A DNA stretch of 64,000 nt from Rhodobacteraceae bacterium F11138 (GCA_016521575.1 JAEKDP010000002.1:472098-536097), one strand, 5' to 3'. Shown: positions 36,158 to 47,099, counted from the first letter of the stretch. Made by a program: numbers and translations. Notes: generated by a model from the letters alone, not told the origin.

Positions 36158-37693
36158 CTAGCGGTTGCGCCACAGATCAGGGGCGAAAAGAGCGATAATC
36201 GCAAGCGTTTCCAGCCGTCCCAGAACCATTGCCGCGCAGAGCACAGCCTTGGCCCAGGCGCTCAGTTCCACCAGCCGGATCGGGGTTTCCGCCGCCACGT
36301 CGATCAGCGGTCCGGTGGTGGAAAGGGTGGCAATGGTCAGCACCATGGCATGGTCAAAGGAAATCCCCAGCGCCGCCAGAGCCAGGGAGATCACCGCCAG
36401 AGAAACCGCAAACAGCATGAAAAAGACCCACGCGATGAACGCCCCGTCGCGCTGAATGCGATTGCCGCTTTTTATGCTGCTGACCGAAGACGGGTGCACC
36501 AGCAGTTGCATTTCACGCATCCCGTTCAGATACAGCGCGTAGACGCGCAGCAATTTCACCCCGCCCGCCGTGGTCGCAACCCCGCCGCCGATCACGGCAA
36601 GTCCCATCAGGATCATCCCCGGCGTGCTCAGCCCGGACCATTGCCGCGCTTCTGCCCAATCCGCGCTTTCGAACCCGGTGGTGGTCAGGAACGACATGAT
36701 GGTGAACATCGCACCCCAGAATGCGCGTGCGGCCAGTGCGAAATTCTCGGGGGCCCCGACTTCCAGCGCGGCCAGCCAGTGACGCAGGAACAGCAGCACG
36801 GGCAGCCCCACGATCAACAACAGTGCAATACGGAATTCAGGGTCCTTGTCCAGCCGCGCGGACGCCGCCCCCGAGGTGTCGGACGAAAAGGTCAGCCGCG
36901 ACAGCGCGAAGAACATGAACAGGAACAACAGGGCTTCGCCGGCGATGCCCGCGCTGGCACCGGTCAGGCCTCCGACCGGGGAAATGCCCGAGGTCGCCAT
37001 CACCGACATGGCATGGCACAAAGCAACCAGCGAGGTTTCGCCGCTGACCAGCAACAGCACCCACAGGATCATGGTCAGGGCGAAATAGATCGGGACCAGG
37101 GTGAACGTGATTCGCAACAGCCGCTTGCGGGGATCCGCGCGCTGCATCTGGCTGGTGCCCGGTGCGCCGCGCCCCGGTTGTCCGCGCGCCGTGACCTCGA
37201 ACCCGCCCAGGCTGAGCGGCGCCAGGATCGCGGATGCGGCAACCCACATCATCATTCCGCCCATCCAGCCCACCTGGGCGCGCCACAGATGCAGCGGATT
37301 GGACAGGCGCGCGGGGTCGTCGAACAGATCCGCACCCGTGGTGGTGATCGCGCTGACCATGTCGAAATACGCGTTCAGAAAACTGGTGGTCTGCAATGCG
37401 TCATGCATCGGAACGGCCAGATAGACCGGCAGCAGGGCAAAGGCGAACAACAGCGACAACAATTGCCCCAACGCACCGAACCGCGGCACCCGCCCCCCAA
37501 GGGACAAGCCGATCAGCACCACGCAGATCAGGCCCAGCAGACCGGAATAGAAAAACGACTGCGACGCCGGATGGTTGTTGCGCACCAGCGCATAGACGGC
37601 CGGAACCAGCATCGCGGCGGCAAACAGCCCCCAGATCAGCAGCGACAGCGGCAGACGCATCAGGACGCCGGGTTTGCTCTGTCGCGTCGGCAT
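36158..37693 (-). CDS. trkH: Trk-type potassium uptake membrane protein
   Basis: TrkH/TrkG-type K+ translocator, 511 residues, with about ten membrane helices. Pore-loop signatures include [13 protein letters not shown] near residue 115, [14 protein letters not shown] near 230, [13 protein letters not shown] near 345 and TLSTTGPLI near 460, the four repeats of filter-like segments of KtrB/TrkH. The GTPase-like partner trkA lies 2 bp upstream, an arrangement typical for this operon in alphaproteobacteria. Confidence 0.95.
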   Translation of the reverse strand: MPTRQSKPGVLMRLPLSLLIWGLFAAAMLVPAVYALVRNNHPASQSFFYSGLLGLICVVLIGLSLGGRVPRFGALGQLLSLLFAFALLPVYLAVPMHDALQTTSFLNAYFDMVSAITTTGADLFDDPARLSNPLHLWRAQVGWMGGMMMWVAASAILAPLSLGGFEVTARGQPGRGAPGTSQMQRADPRKRLLRITFTLVPIYFALTMILWVLLLVSGETSLVALCHAMSVMATSGISPVGGLTGASAGIAGEALLFLFMFFALSRLTFSSDTSGAASARLDKDPEFRIALLLIVGLPVLLFLRHWLAALEVGAPENFALAARAFWGAMFTIMSFLTTTGFESADWAEARQWSGLSTPGMILMGLAVIGGGVATTAGGVKLLRVYALYLNGMREMQLLVHPSSVSSIKSGNRIQRDGAFIAWVFFMLFAVSLAVISLALAALGISFDHAMVLTIATLSTTGPLIDVAAETPIRLVELSAWAKAVLCAAMVLGRLETLAIIALFAPDLWRNR

Positions 37694-37695
37694 GA

Positions 37696-39072
37696 TCAGA
37701 AGAAATCGATCGAGACCTGCATCAGCCGCTCGACCTCGGGTACGTCGGCTGCCATTGCAAATATCGCGATCACGTCCTTTTCCTCGATCCGCAAATGCCC
37801 GGCGGGCCGCATCACTTCGCCGTCCCGCATGATGGCACCGACCAGCGCCCCCTCGGGGAAATCGATGTCGCGGATCCGCTGCCCGGCCATGGGCGAGGTC
37901 GACATCACTTCGGCCTCGATCACCTCGGCCTCGGCGTCGCCGATGGAATAGACCGCCCGCACCCGCCCGTGACGGATATGGCGCAGGATCGAACTGACCG
38001 TGGTGGCACGCGGATTGATATAGGCATCAATGCCCAGCGGGCCCATCAGGGGCACAAGCGTCGGATCGTTGATCAAGGCAATGGCATAGGGGCACCCCTC
38101 TGCCTTGGCGCGCACGGCTGCCAGCATGTTGGTCTTGTCATCGTCGGTGACCGCCAGCATCGCATCGGCCCGATCGATTCCGGCTTCGTTCAGCAAGGCC
38201 GCATCCAGACCGTCGCCATGCAGAACGATGGTGCGCTCGAGCGCATCGGCGGCCAGTTCGGCGCATTTGCGGCTGCGTTCGATCACCTTGGCGCGGGTGC
38301 GCATCGCGCGCCCTTCCAACGCCCTGGCCACGGTCAGGCCAACATTCCCGCCCCCGACGATCACCAGCCGTTCCTGTTTTTTCTGCACCTTTCCAAAGAC
38401 TTCCATGGTGCGCCCGATGTCGTCGGCATGCACAAATGCATAGCAATCGTCGCCAACGAACAGCTGGTCATCCGGCTCGGGCGCGAACAGGCTGCCGTCC
38501 CGGCGCACCCCCACGACAATCGAGCGAAGGGTCGAGAACAGATCGGTCAACTGGCGCAGCGGCGTATTCACCACCGGGCAATCGTCCTCGATGGTGATGC
38601 CAAGCAGCTGCGCCCGTCCGTCCATGAAGGTTTCGGTATCAAAGGCCGCCGGGGCCGCCAGACGCTGCATCGCCGCTGCCGCGACTTCGCGTTCGGGGCT
38701 GATGACCACGTCGATCGGCAGATGATCGCGGCGATACAGATCCGAATAGATCGCCGTCAGATAGGATTGCGCCCGCAGCCGGGCCACCTTGCGCTGGATC
38801 GAGAACACCGAATGGGCCACCTGGCAGGTGACCATGTTGACCTCGTCGGAATGGGTCGCCGCGATGATCATGTCCGCGTCTTGCGCCCCGGCCCGGTCCA
38901 GCACGTCGGGATAGCTGGCAAACCCCGACACGCCCTGCACGTCCAGCGTATCGGTGGCGCGACGCACGAGTTCGCGATTGCTGTCCACCACGGTGACGTC
39001 GTTCTGTTCGCCCGACAGATGCCGCGCGATCTGCCAGCCGACCTGACCAGCCCCGCAAATGATGACCTTCAT
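37696..39072 (-). CDS. trkA: Trk system potassium transport regulatory protein
   Basis: TrkA gates TrkH by nucleotide binding on the cytoplasmic face. The 458-residue protein has two RCK units, each with a Rossmann motif: MKVIICGAGQVGWQIARHL at the start, and RLVIVGGGNVGLTVARALEG near residue 235, each followed by a TrkA_C-type segment. The ATG at 39072 gives the natural N-terminus; longer frames add unrelated residues. It sits between ntrX and trkH, but a convergent lipoprotein gene at 39191-39652 is wedged between ntrX and trkA on the other strand. Confidence 0.95.
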   Translation of the reverse strand: MKVIICGAGQVGWQIARHLSGEQNDVTVVDSNRELVRRATDTLDVQGVSGFASYPDVLDRAGAQDADMIIAATHSDEVNMVTCQVAHSVFSIQRKVARLRAQSYLTAIYSDLYRRDHLPIDVVISPEREVAAAAMQRLAAPAAFDTETFMDGRAQLLGITIEDDCPVVNTPLRQLTDLFSTLRSIVVGVRRDGSLFAPEPDDQLFVGDDCYAFVHADDIGRTMEVFGKVQKKQERLVIVGGGNVGLTVARALEGRAMRTRAKVIERSRKCAELAADALERTIVLHGDGLDAALLNEAGIDRADAMLAVTDDDKTNMLAAVRAKAEGCPYAIALINDPTLVPLMGPLGIDAYINPRATTVSSILRHIRHGRVRAVYSIGDAEAEVIEAEVMSTSPMAGQRIRDIDFPEGALVGAIMRDGEVMRPAGHLRIEEKDVIAIFAMAADVPEVERLMQVSIDFF

Positions 39073-39190
39073 GCGCTTTGCCCTTTGGCCCGATGGTTCC
39101 ACCACGCGTTCAGCGACCCTTTGCATGACAGAAGCCCCCAGAGCGGTCAATTCAATTGTCATCGCCGTGAATCTACGTCATCCTGGGACC

Positions 39191-39652
39191 ATGAGAGTCG
39201 TGTTCCAGATCGTCATGGCCGGGTTGCTGGTCGGTGCCTGCGGGCCGCTGTCGATCTATTACCGTCCGGGCGTCGAAGTCAGCCGCCTGGAAAGCGACAC
39301 CACCCGTTGCCAGGTGATCGCGTTGCGCGATGCGCCGGTCGCGAACCAGATCAGACAAAGCCCGCCGATGTACATGCCCTATTATGGCTATGGGGGCGGC
39401 TACTGGGCCGGTGGCGGGATCTATTCGGTGGACGTGAACGCGGAACTGCGCGCACGGGTGCTGAACATGTGCATGGCCGAAAAGGGCTATCAGCCGGTCA
39501 ACGTGCCGCGCTGTTCCGATGCGGTCGCGCGGCAAGTGCCGTTTGACCCCACGCAAACCTTGCCAAGCCTGTCACGCAATTCATGTGCCATTCCCTATCG
39601 GGACGGCACATGGCAGATCGTGACGCCGCAGGTCACGACCGCCGCGCAATAA
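39191..39652 (+). CDS. Small lipoprotein, glycine/tyrosine-rich
   Basis: The ATG at 39191 gives a 153-residue protein with a lipoprotein signal (MRVVFQIVMAGLLVGACG, lipobox VGAC). A Gly/Tyr-rich stretch (MPYYGYGGGYWAGGGIYS) follows, then a domain with four cysteines. No family is recognised. It lies on the plus strand inside the otherwise minus-strand ntr/trk block, so it separates ntrX from trkA and means these two are not strictly one transcript unless read through antisense to it. Confidence 0.75.
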   Translation: MRVVFQIVMAGLLVGACGPLSIYYRPGVEVSRLESDTTRCQVIALRDAPVANQIRQSPPMYMPYYGYGGGYWAGGGIYSVDVNAELRARVLNMCMAEKGYQPVNVPRCSDAVARQVPFDPTQTLPSLSRNSCAIPYRDGTWQIVTPQVTTAAQ

Positions 39653-39658
39653 CAGCCG

Positions 39659-41074
39659 CTATTCGGCGGCTTCGGTCGCCTGATCGCCCACATGCGCCAC
39701 ACGGGCACCGGACTTGGACGAGGTCACGACACCCAGCGATTTCAGTTTGCGGTGCAGAGCGCTGCGTTCCATGCCGACAAAGCTGGCGGTGCGGCTGATA
39801 TTGCCGCCAAACCGGTTGATCTGGGTCAGCAGGTATTCGCGTTCAAACGCTTCGCGCGCCTCGCGCAGCGGCAGGGTCGCAAGGGCCCCGGACAGCACGA
39901 CACGCCCCTCTTCGGCTTTCTTGTCATCGTCGCTGGGCAGTTCATGCGCCTCGATCGGGCCGGTTCCTTCGCCCAGAATCAGCACCCGTTCGATCAGGTT
40001 CTTGAGTTGGCGCACATTCCCCGGCCACACCATGGTTTGCATCAGCGCAACCGCTTCGTCAGACAGCGGGCGCAGCGGCAAGCCCTGATTGGCGTTGCAG
40101 ACCTGAATGAAGTGATTGGCCAGATCCGGGATGTCTTCGCGCCGCTCTTCCAGCGATGGCACGGCAATCGGCACCACGTTCAGGCGGTGGAACAGCTCCT
40201 GGCGGAAGCGTTCGGCGCGGATCTCTTCTTCGAGATTCCTGGTGGTGCTGGAGATCACCCGCAAGTCGACGCGCACCTTGTCATTGCCGCCCACACGCTG
40301 GAATTGCTGATCCACCAGCACCCGAAGGATCTTGGACTGGGTGACGATGGGCATGTCGGCGACCTCGTCGAAATAGATCACACCGCCATGGGCCTGTTCC
40401 AGCATTCCGGGCTCGACACCCCGCTCGGCGGATTCGCGGCCGAACAACACCTCTTCCATGCGCTCGGGTTCGATGCTGGCGCAATTCACGGTGACAAAGG
40501 GCGCGTTGGCGCGGTTCGAATTCGCATGCACATAGCGCGCGGCGATCTCCTTGCCGGAACCCGCCGGCCCGGTCAGCATCACCCGGCCGTTGGATTTGGT
40601 CACCTTGTCCAGGTTGCCCAGCAGGTTGCGGAACGCACTGCCGGTTCCGACCATCTCGCCCACCGACGCATCGCGATGGCGCAGGGCGCTGTTCTCGCGC
40701 CGCAGCCGCGACGCTTCCATTGCGCGCCGGATCACCACCAGCAACTGGTCTATGTTGAACGGCTTTTCGATGAAATCATACGCGCCCTGCTTGATTGCAG
40801 CGACGGCGATCTCGATATTGCCGTGCCCCGATATGATGACAACGGGCACATCCGGATTGTCGCGTTTGACCGACTTGAGAATGTCGATGCCATCCATCCG
40901 GCTGTCCTTGAGCCAGATATCCAGAACCAGCAGGGCCGGAGGCTCGGTGTTGATCGCAGCCATGCAGTCGTCGGAATTTCCCGCCAACCGGGTGGCATAG
41001 CCTTCGTCTTCGAGAATATCCGAGACCAGTTCGCGAATATCGCGTTCGTCATCCACGATCAGAATGTCACTCAT
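39659..41074 (-). CDS. ntrX: Response regulator NtrX, without a GAFTGA loop
   Basis: Partner of NtrY in nitrogen and redox signalling. The 471-residue protein has a receiver (phospho-acceptor Asp52), an AAA+ domain with Walker A GPAGSGKE (169-176), and a C-terminal Fis-type HTH (FGGNISRTASFVGMERSALHRKLK). The position of the sigma-54 loop, expected as GAFTGA, reads SAERGVEPG (214-222), so it probably does not activate sigma-54 polymerase. The ATG at 41074 overlaps the ntrY 3' end by 8 bp. Confidence 0.95.
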   Translation of the reverse strand: MSDILIVDDERDIRELVSDILEDEGYATRLAGNSDDCMAAINTEPPALLVLDIWLKDSRMDGIDILKSVKRDNPDVPVVIISGHGNIEIAVAAIKQGAYDFIEKPFNIDQLLVVIRRAMEASRLRRENSALRHRDASVGEMVGTGSAFRNLLGNLDKVTKSNGRVMLTGPAGSGKEIAARYVHANSNRANAPFVTVNCASIEPERMEEVLFGRESAERGVEPGMLEQAHGGVIYFDEVADMPIVTQSKILRVLVDQQFQRVGGNDKVRVDLRVISSTTRNLEEEIRAERFRQELFHRLNVVPIAVPSLEERREDIPDLANHFIQVCNANQGLPLRPLSDEAVALMQTMVWPGNVRQLKNLIERVLILGEGTGPIEAHELPSDDDKKAEEGRVVLSGALATLPLREAREAFEREYLLTQINRFGGNISRTASFVGMERSALHRKLKSLGVVTSSKSGARVAHVGDQATEAAE

Positions 41075-43382
41075 TTTTTTCCTGCCCTTTCTGCGGTGTT
41101 TCGGCATCGCCGCTATCTGGTTCATTGGGGGAGTCCGGGGGAGAGTCCGGGGCAACAATTGCGGCGAAACGGATCACCGCCATCGCCCCGTGGTGGGATT
41201 GCCCGTCAAAGACCGGGGCATCCCGCAGTGTCAGCGTGCCGCCATGTTCCTCGACGATCTTGCGCACGATGGGCAAACCCAGCCCGGTGCCCGCATCCCG
41301 CGTCGTCACATAGGGTTCGAACAGGCGGGCCCGGTCCTCGGGCAGCCCGATCCCATTGTCCGCTATGGTGATTTCACAACCACGATCCAGCGGTCTGAGC
41401 GTGACCTGAATCTGCGGGTCCAAATCATCCGGAGCCCCTTTTTCCTGCAGGGTCTCAATCGCTTCGCCGGCGTTCTTGATCAGGTTCGTCAGAGCCTGGG
41501 AAATCATCGTCGCGTCCAGTTCGGCCAGAATCGCGTCCTGGGGTATGTCGGACACGATCCGCACATCCGGCTGGCCCGTCTGCTGAAGCAGGACCGCATC
41601 GCGAACCAGTTGGGTCAGATCCTCGCTGCGGCGGTTCGGTTCGGGCATGCGGGCGAATTTGCTGAACTCGTCCACGATCCGGCGCAGATCGTTCGTCTGG
41701 CGCACGATGACATCGGTCATGGCCTCCAGCTTGTCGCTGTCTTCGGCCAGCACCGGTGCGAATTTGCGCTTGATGCGCTCTGCGCTCAACTGAATCGGGG
41801 TCAGCGGATTCTTGATTTCATGTGCGATCCGCCGCGCCACGTCACCCCAGGCCGCCATGCGTTGGGCACTGACCAGATCGGTGACATCGTCGAACGCGAC
41901 AACATAGCCTTCGAGCTGCCCGTCCGCTTCGCGGCGGGTGGCCATGCGCACCAGAAGGTTCTCCAACCGTCCTTGCCGGCTGACCTTGATCTCGCCCTGG
42001 GCGATTTCACCGCCGCCGGATTGCAGGCTTTCGAACAGGGCGCCGAATTCGGGCACGGCGACAGACAGCGCCAGGGATTGTTCATCACCCGACCAGTCCA
42101 GCAGGCGCTGCGCAGAGCGGTTCACGAACGTCACCCGCCCTGCGGGATCCAGCCCCACAACACCCGAGGTCACCGATGACAGCACCGAATCGAACATGCG
42201 GCGGCGGCGCTCGATCTGGTCGGTGTTTTCCAGCAAGCGGTCGCGCTGCCCCTTCAACTGATGGGTCATCTGGTTGAAATACCTCCCCAGCATGGCGATT
42301 TCGTCGTCTCCTTCTTCCTCGATCACCTGAACGCTCAGATCGCCACCGCCGACTCTTTGCGCGGCGGTGGTCAGACGTCCCACAGGGCGCGACAGGCGCT
42401 CGGCGAACCACAGGCCCAGCCAGATCGCCGCCAGAATCAGGATCACCGCAAACCCCAGATAAAGCAGCCCGAATTCGAACAGCACCCGGCCCCGTTCCTG
42501 TTCCAGCTGGTGATACAGCAGAGCGGTTTCCTTGGTTTCATCCAGCAGGCTCAGGATTGCGCCATCCACATCCCGGCTGACATAGAGAAAGCGATCGACA
42601 AAGGCCTCCAGGGGCACCAGCGCACGGAATTCGTTGTTGTCCCAGTCCTGGATGATCAGCAGCCCCTCCTCGCTGGCGGCCTCGATCTGGTCCTCGTCGG
42701 GTTCTTCAAAGTTGAACAGATAGGATCGTTCGCCTCGGGCGCGGATATCGCCTGTGCCGTCAATGACATAGGCCTCTCGCAATCCGCGCTGGATCTGGGC
42801 CTGCCCCTGCCCGAGAAGCTGGCGCAGTTCGGCATCATTCAGAAAAAACGTCGCCCGGCGCGCGTTGTCCAGATACAGGCCCAGAACGCGGGCGTCCTGT
42901 TCCAGGTTTTCGCGATGCTCCAACTCATAGGCTTCGGCGGCAGAGAGCGAGGATCCGACAACCTGGCGCACCCGATCCGAAAACCAGCCTTCAAGCCCGA
43001 TATTGACCGTCAGCCCGGCAAAAACCGCGACGATCACCGTCGGGATCAGCGCCAGCAGGGCGAAAACGCCGGTCAGGCGCAGGTGCAATCGCGACCCGGC
43101 CGATTTGGCACGACGCGCCGCGATCAGATGGGCGATCTGGCTCAGAACCAGCGTGGCGACAACCAGGATATAGACGAAATCGGCCAGCAGGATGAACCGC
43201 ATCGCGGGCGAAGACGCCCCCCGGTCAAACGGTCCCAGCACCATGAACGTGGCCAGCGCCAGCGCGGGGCCCAACACCACCAGCCCCAACGTGCCAACAT
43301 TCTTGGCGCGGCGCGTGTGGCGCCATCGGTTGATGCTGAGCAATGGCCTGTTCTGTGACCGCGTTGTCACGGTTGCCCTCAT
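41067..43382 (-). CDS. ntrY: Sensor histidine kinase NtrY
   Basis: A membrane kinase of 771 residues. Several N-terminal helices (TLGLVVLGPALALATFMVLG and others up to about residue 115) enclose a periplasmic section; then come another helix near 310-330, HAMP (SRPVGRLTTAAQRVGGG), PAS, H-box ([22 protein letters not shown]) and HATPase with N-box LTNLIKNAGEAIE and G-boxes IADNGIGLP / GTGLGLPIV. It phosphorylates NtrX. ATG at 43382; ntrC lies 97 bp upstream. Confidence 0.95.
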   Translation of the reverse strand: MRATVTTRSQNRPLLSINRWRHTRRAKNVGTLGLVVLGPALALATFMVLGPFDRGASSPAMRFILLADFVYILVVATLVLSQIAHLIAARRAKSAGSRLHLRLTGVFALLALIPTVIVAVFAGLTVNIGLEGWFSDRVRQVVGSSLSAAEAYELEHRENLEQDARVLGLYLDNARRATFFLNDAELRQLLGQGQAQIQRGLREAYVIDGTGDIRARGERSYLFNFEEPDEDQIEAASEEGLLIIQDWDNNEFRALVPLEAFVDRFLYVSRDVDGAILSLLDETKETALLYHQLEQERGRVLFEFGLLYLGFAVILILAAIWLGLWFAERLSRPVGRLTTAAQRVGGGDLSVQVIEEEGDDEIAMLGRYFNQMTHQLKGQRDRLLENTDQIERRRRMFDSVLSSVTSGVVGLDPAGRVTFVNRSAQRLLDWSGDEQSLALSVAVPEFGALFESLQSGGGEIAQGEIKVSRQGRLENLLVRMATRREADGQLEGYVVAFDDVTDLVSAQRMAAWGDVARRIAHEIKNPLTPIQLSAERIKRKFAPVLAEDSDKLEAMTDVIVRQTNDLRRIVDEFSKFARMPEPNRRSEDLTQLVRDAVLLQQTGQPDVRIVSDIPQDAILAELDATMISQALTNLIKNAGEAIETLQEKGAPDDLDPQIQVTLRPLDRGCEITIADNGIGLPEDRARLFEPYVTTRDAGTGLGLPIVRKIVEEHGGTLTLRDAPVFDGQSHHGAMAVIRFAAIVAPDSPPDSPNEPDSGDAETPQKGQEKNE

Positions 43383-43479
43383 AGTTGATGTGCTGCAAAT
43401 GCAGCTGACCGCCAGATGTCGTGGTCTTGTCCCGGCTACTGATAGGGTGACACCGACCCGCCACGCTTCTGTGGCCTTT

Positions 43480-44847
43480 TTACATCAACTTACGCCGCCG
43501 TGTCACCTCTATATCGAGATCGGTGATTTTCTTTCGCAAGGTATTGCGGTTGATGCCCAGCAGATCGGCACATTTTGCCTGATTTCCGCCGGTCGCCTCC
43601 AGCGCGATTTCTATAAGCGGCGTTTCAACTTCACGCAGTATTCGGGCATAAAGCCCAGGTGGGGGCAGCATATTTCCGTGCAGATCGAAATAGCGCCGCA
43701 GGTGGCGCGCCACCGACCCGGACAACTTTTCGGACTCGCCGCCACCAAGCACCGGTTCCACCTCGGGCTGGTTGCCCAGAACGGTTTCGACCTCGGCGCG
43801 GGTGATTTCATCGGTGCGGCTGGTCAGCACAAGACGGCGAATCGCGTTTTCCAGCTGGCGGACATTTCCGGGCCAGCTGTAGGCGCGGAACACCTCCTTG
43901 GCCTGATCCCCAAGCCAACGTTTCGGGGCCCCGTCGCGTTCACTTCGGGCCAGAAAATGATCCGCCAGAAGACATATGTCATCCACCCGATCACGCAACG
44001 CCGGGACATGCAGCGACGCGCCGCTCAGGCGGAAATACAGGTCCTGACGCACGCGCCCCTGTTCCATCGCATCGGCAAGATCGCCCTGCCCCGTAGCCAT
44101 GAACCGCGGCCGGGTGTCGCCCGGCGCATCCATCATGCGCACGATACGGGCCTGGATCTCGTCGTCCAGATCACCGACCCCATCAATCAGGATCGTGCCG
44201 CCCTTGACCCGGGCCAGCACCCGGGCGGGGCCTTCGAGGTCCTGCAACTCGGCCGCGCCCGCCGTGACGAAAGGCAAGCTGCGCCGATCCGAGAAATCAT
44301 GTATCGCACGGGCGATCAGCGACTTTCCCGTGCCGCTTTCGCCCGAAATCAGCACCGGCAGATCGGTATTCATCACCCGCGCCACCAGACGATAGAGCGT
44401 CTGCATCACCGGGGTGCGCCCGACAAGCGGCAGTTCATCCGGTCGTTCACCCGGCTCGGTATCAGCCGCAACCGGTCTACGGCTTTTCAGCTCCAGCGCG
44501 CGCGCCGTGCGTTTCATCAGGTCCGGCAGATCAAACGGTTTGGGCAGATAATCATAGGCTTCGGCCTCGGCGGCCTGAATCGCGGTCATGATCGTGTTCT
44601 GTGCCGAGATCACGATCACCGGCAGGCCCGGACGATCCTCGGCAATGCGCGGCAGCATCTCCAGACCGTTTCCATCGGGCATCACCACGTCACTGATCAC
44701 CACATCGCCCTTGCCTTCACCGACCCAGCGCATCAGCGTGGTCAGGGAACTTGTGGCATGAACCCGGCATCCCGCGCGGGTCAACGCCTGGGTCAACACG
44801 GTCCGAATGGTGCGATCGTCATCCGCAACCAGAACAGTTCCATCCAT
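43480..44847 (-). CDS. ntrC: Nitrogen regulator NtrC, without a GAFTGA loop
   Basis: NtrC activates nitrogen-scavenging genes after phosphorylation by NtrB. The 455-residue protein has a receiver with Asp53 ([12 protein letters not shown]), an AAA+ domain with Walker A GESGTGKS (169-176), a shortened stretch at 195-220 in place of the L1 loop, Walker [13 protein letters not shown], and a Fis HTH ([23 protein letters not shown]). The GAFTGA segment that touches sigma-54 is deleted, as in the Rhodobacter capsulatus NtrC that works with the housekeeping polymerase. The ATG overlaps the ntrB stop by one base. Confidence 0.95.
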   Translation of the reverse strand: MDGTVLVADDDRTIRTVLTQALTRAGCRVHATSSLTTLMRWVGEGKGDVVISDVVMPDGNGLEMLPRIAEDRPGLPVIVISAQNTIMTAIQAAEAEAYDYLPKPFDLPDLMKRTARALELKSRRPVAADTEPGERPDELPLVGRTPVMQTLYRLVARVMNTDLPVLISGESGTGKSLIARAIHDFSDRRSLPFVTAGAAELQDLEGPARVLARVKGGTILIDGVGDLDDEIQARIVRMMDAPGDTRPRFMATGQGDLADAMEQGRVRQDLYFRLSGASLHVPALRDRVDDICLLADHFLARSERDGAPKRWLGDQAKEVFRAYSWPGNVRQLENAIRRLVLTSRTDEITRAEVETVLGNQPEVEPVLGGGESEKLSGSVARHLRRYFDLHGNMLPPPGLYARILREVETPLIEIALEATGGNQAKCADLLGINRNTLRKKITDLDIEVTRRRKLM

Positions 44848-45929
44848 CAGACGGTCTCCTTGTTGTCAGCACTATGCGGCGCGCGTGGCAGCGACAGGCG
44901 AAAGACAGTGCGCCCCGGCACCGATGTCACCGATATCCAGCCGCCGTGATCCGAGATGATCTTGGACACCAGCGCCAGCCCCAGCCCGGTGCCGTTCTCG
45001 CGGCCCGACACGAAAGGGTCGAATATGTCCGCGCGGATCTCTTCGGGCAGTCCGGGGCCATCGTCTATGATCTCGATCTGCAGCGGCAGGGGCTGTCCGG
45101 TTCCATCCGCCCGGCGCAGGCGGAAGGAGTGCTCGAAATAGCTGTGCACCCGGATCGTGCCGCCACCGGGATCGGCGGCCTGGGCGGCATTGCGCAGCAG
45201 GTTCAGCACAACCTGCAACAGCTGGTCGGGATCGCCCAGAGCCATCGGAAGCGAAGGATCGTAGTCTTCGACGATCTTCATATGCGCCCCGAACCCCAAC
45301 AACGCCGAGCGCCGCGCCCGGTCCAGCACGTCATGCAGATTCACCGGGCGCAGATCCGGCGGGCTGAGATTGCCGAACTGTTCCACCTGTTCCAGCAGCT
45401 TGACGATCCGGCGGCTCTCGGCGACGATCAGGTCGGTCAGCTCCAGATCCTCGGGCGGCAGCCCCATGCTGAGCAGCTGAGCCGCGCCGGTGATCCCCGC
45501 CAGCGGGTTCTTGATTTCATGCGCCAGCATTTCCGCCATCCCGATGGCCGATTGTGCGGCGGATTTCACCGAATAGCTTTGCGTCATCCGCCCGGCCAGT
45601 TCGCGCGGCGACACCAGCAGGATCATCATGCCCGGGCTGTCCAGAAGCGGCGCGATCTGCAGATTGCATTGCAGCGGCGCGCGCCTTCCCGATCCCACAT
45701 CTATGTCATTGACAAACAGGGGGGTCTCATTCGATCGCGCGCGGGCGAAAGCCTCTTCGATTGGCGCGTCGATGGCAATCTCGTCCCAGACCGGGTTGCC
45801 GACAACCGCACGCGAGGACGCGTTCAGAAATCCCTCGGCGGCCGAGTTCATACGGCTGATCCGGTCCTGCGCGTCGATCAGAAATGCCGGAACCGGCAGC
45901 GAAGCCCAGATCCCGGAGTCCCCGGTCAT
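44847..45929 (-). CDS. ntrB: Nitrogen sensor kinase NtrB
   Basis: A cytosolic kinase/phosphatase that phosphorylates NtrC and is switched by PII. The 360-residue protein has an N-terminal PAS domain, H-box ([19 protein letters not shown]), N-box ([13 protein letters not shown]) and G-box ([23 protein letters not shown]). ATG at 45929 overlaps the dusB stop as ATGA. The PII gene it answers to is at 1498-1836. Confidence 0.95.
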   Translation of the reverse strand: MTGDSGIWASLPVPAFLIDAQDRISRMNSAAEGFLNASSRAVVGNPVWDEIAIDAPIEEAFARARSNETPLFVNDIDVGSGRRAPLQCNLQIAPLLDSPGMMILLVSPRELAGRMTQSYSVKSAAQSAIGMAEMLAHEIKNPLAGITGAAQLLSMGLPPEDLELTDLIVAESRRIVKLLEQVEQFGNLSPPDLRPVNLHDVLDRARRSALLGFGAHMKIVEDYDPSLPMALGDPDQLLQVVLNLLRNAAQAADPGGGTIRVHSYFEHSFRLRRADGTGQPLPLQIEIIDDGPGLPEEIRADIFDPFVSGRENGTGLGLALVSKIISDHGGWISVTSVPGRTVFRLSLPRAPHSADNKETV

Positions 45930-46909
45930 GCCGCGGCCTGTGCGGTTTGCGCAAGCGCCAGCGGCAACAGTTTCAGAACCTGCGCCGGGTCCTGCGCCGT
46001 CAGGATCTGGCGGCGCAGTGGCGCAGGCGTTGTGGCATGATCCATGTACCACCCCAGATGTTTGCGCGCCACGCGCCGCCCCAGGTCGGTGCCATAAAAG
46101 GACAGCATCGCCTGGTAATGGTCCGCCACCAGTTCGGTCAGGGCGCTGCCCCGCGGGATGATCGGCGCAGCACAGCCCCAGATGTCATGGGCGATCTGCG
46201 CCAGCCGCCAGGGCACCCCCTGCGCGCCCCGCCCGACCATTACGGCGTCGGCTCCGGATGCGCTCAGGGCCATGCGGGCGGTTGCCGTGTCGGTGATATC
46301 GCCATTGGCGACAACCGGGATATCAACCGCCTGCTTGATCGCGGCAATCGCCGCCCAGTCGGCACTGCCCTTGTAGAACTGACACCTTGTACGCCCGTGG
46401 ATCGTGACCATCCGGATGCCCGCCTGCTCGGCCCGGCGCGCCACATCGGCGGCGTTCAGGCAATCGCTGTCCCAACCCAGCCGGGTTTTCAGCGTCACCG
46501 GCACGTCCACGGCGCCGACCACCGCTTCGATCAGGCGCAAGGCATGCTCGGGGGTTCTCAGCAGGGCCGAGCCGGAATAGCCATTGGTAACTTTCTTGGC
46601 CGGGCACCCCATGTTGATGTCGATGATCGCCGCGCCCCGGTCCGCGACCTGGCGCGCGGCCTCGGCCATCCAATACGCATCCCGCCCGGCCAGCTGCACG
46701 GCGGTATTGGCGACATCGGCACTGAGTTCGGCGCGTTCCCGCACGCCGGGCTTGGCCTGAACCATTTCCTGGCTGGCCACCATTTCGCTGACCACAAGCC
46801 CCGCACCGAAACGCAGGACCAGATCGCGAAACGGACGATCCGTGATCCCGGCCATGGGGGCCAGAAACACCGGAGGTCTTTCAAGTTCAGCGTGCAGTAG
46901 CGGGATCAT
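45926..46909 (-). CDS. dusB: tRNA-dihydrouridine synthase (DusB/NifR3)
   Basis: An FMN enzyme that reduces uridine in tRNA. The 327-residue protein has FLAPMAGITDRPFRDL at the N-terminus, the catalytic cysteine in MGCPAKKVTNGYSGSALL, TLKTRLGWD, ITIHGRTRCQFYKGSADW and VANGDITD. It is the first gene of the nitrogen-control block and is called nifR3 in Rhodobacter, where it precedes ntrB. The 190-bp gap to ispD must hold its promoter. Confidence 0.95.
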   Translation of the reverse strand: MIPLLHAELERPPVFLAPMAGITDRPFRDLVLRFGAGLVVSEMVASQEMVQAKPGVRERAELSADVANTAVQLAGRDAYWMAEAARQVADRGAAIIDINMGCPAKKVTNGYSGSALLRTPEHALRLIEAVVGAVDVPVTLKTRLGWDSDCLNAADVARRAEQAGIRMVTIHGRTRCQFYKGSADWAAIAAIKQAVDIPVVANGDITDTATARMALSASGADAVMVGRGAQGVPWRLAQIAHDIWGCAAPIIPRGSALTELVADHYQAMLSFYGTDLGRRVARKHLGWYMDHATTPAPLRRQILTAQDPAQVLKLLPLALAQTAQAAA

Positions 46910-47099
46910 CTGATCAATCCTTGTGCGGACATCCGGGGTTTACCTGCCCAACCGCCGCCACACAATGTGAACAGGGGAAAGAATGCATCGCAAAAGTGCA
47001 TGTGCACAATTTTCAGGCAATTCATCCGGGGCGATTGCCTCGCTTCGCATCGAGTCCTAAACAGGTGGCCTGAATCAGCCCTTGGAACCGGACGCTCGG

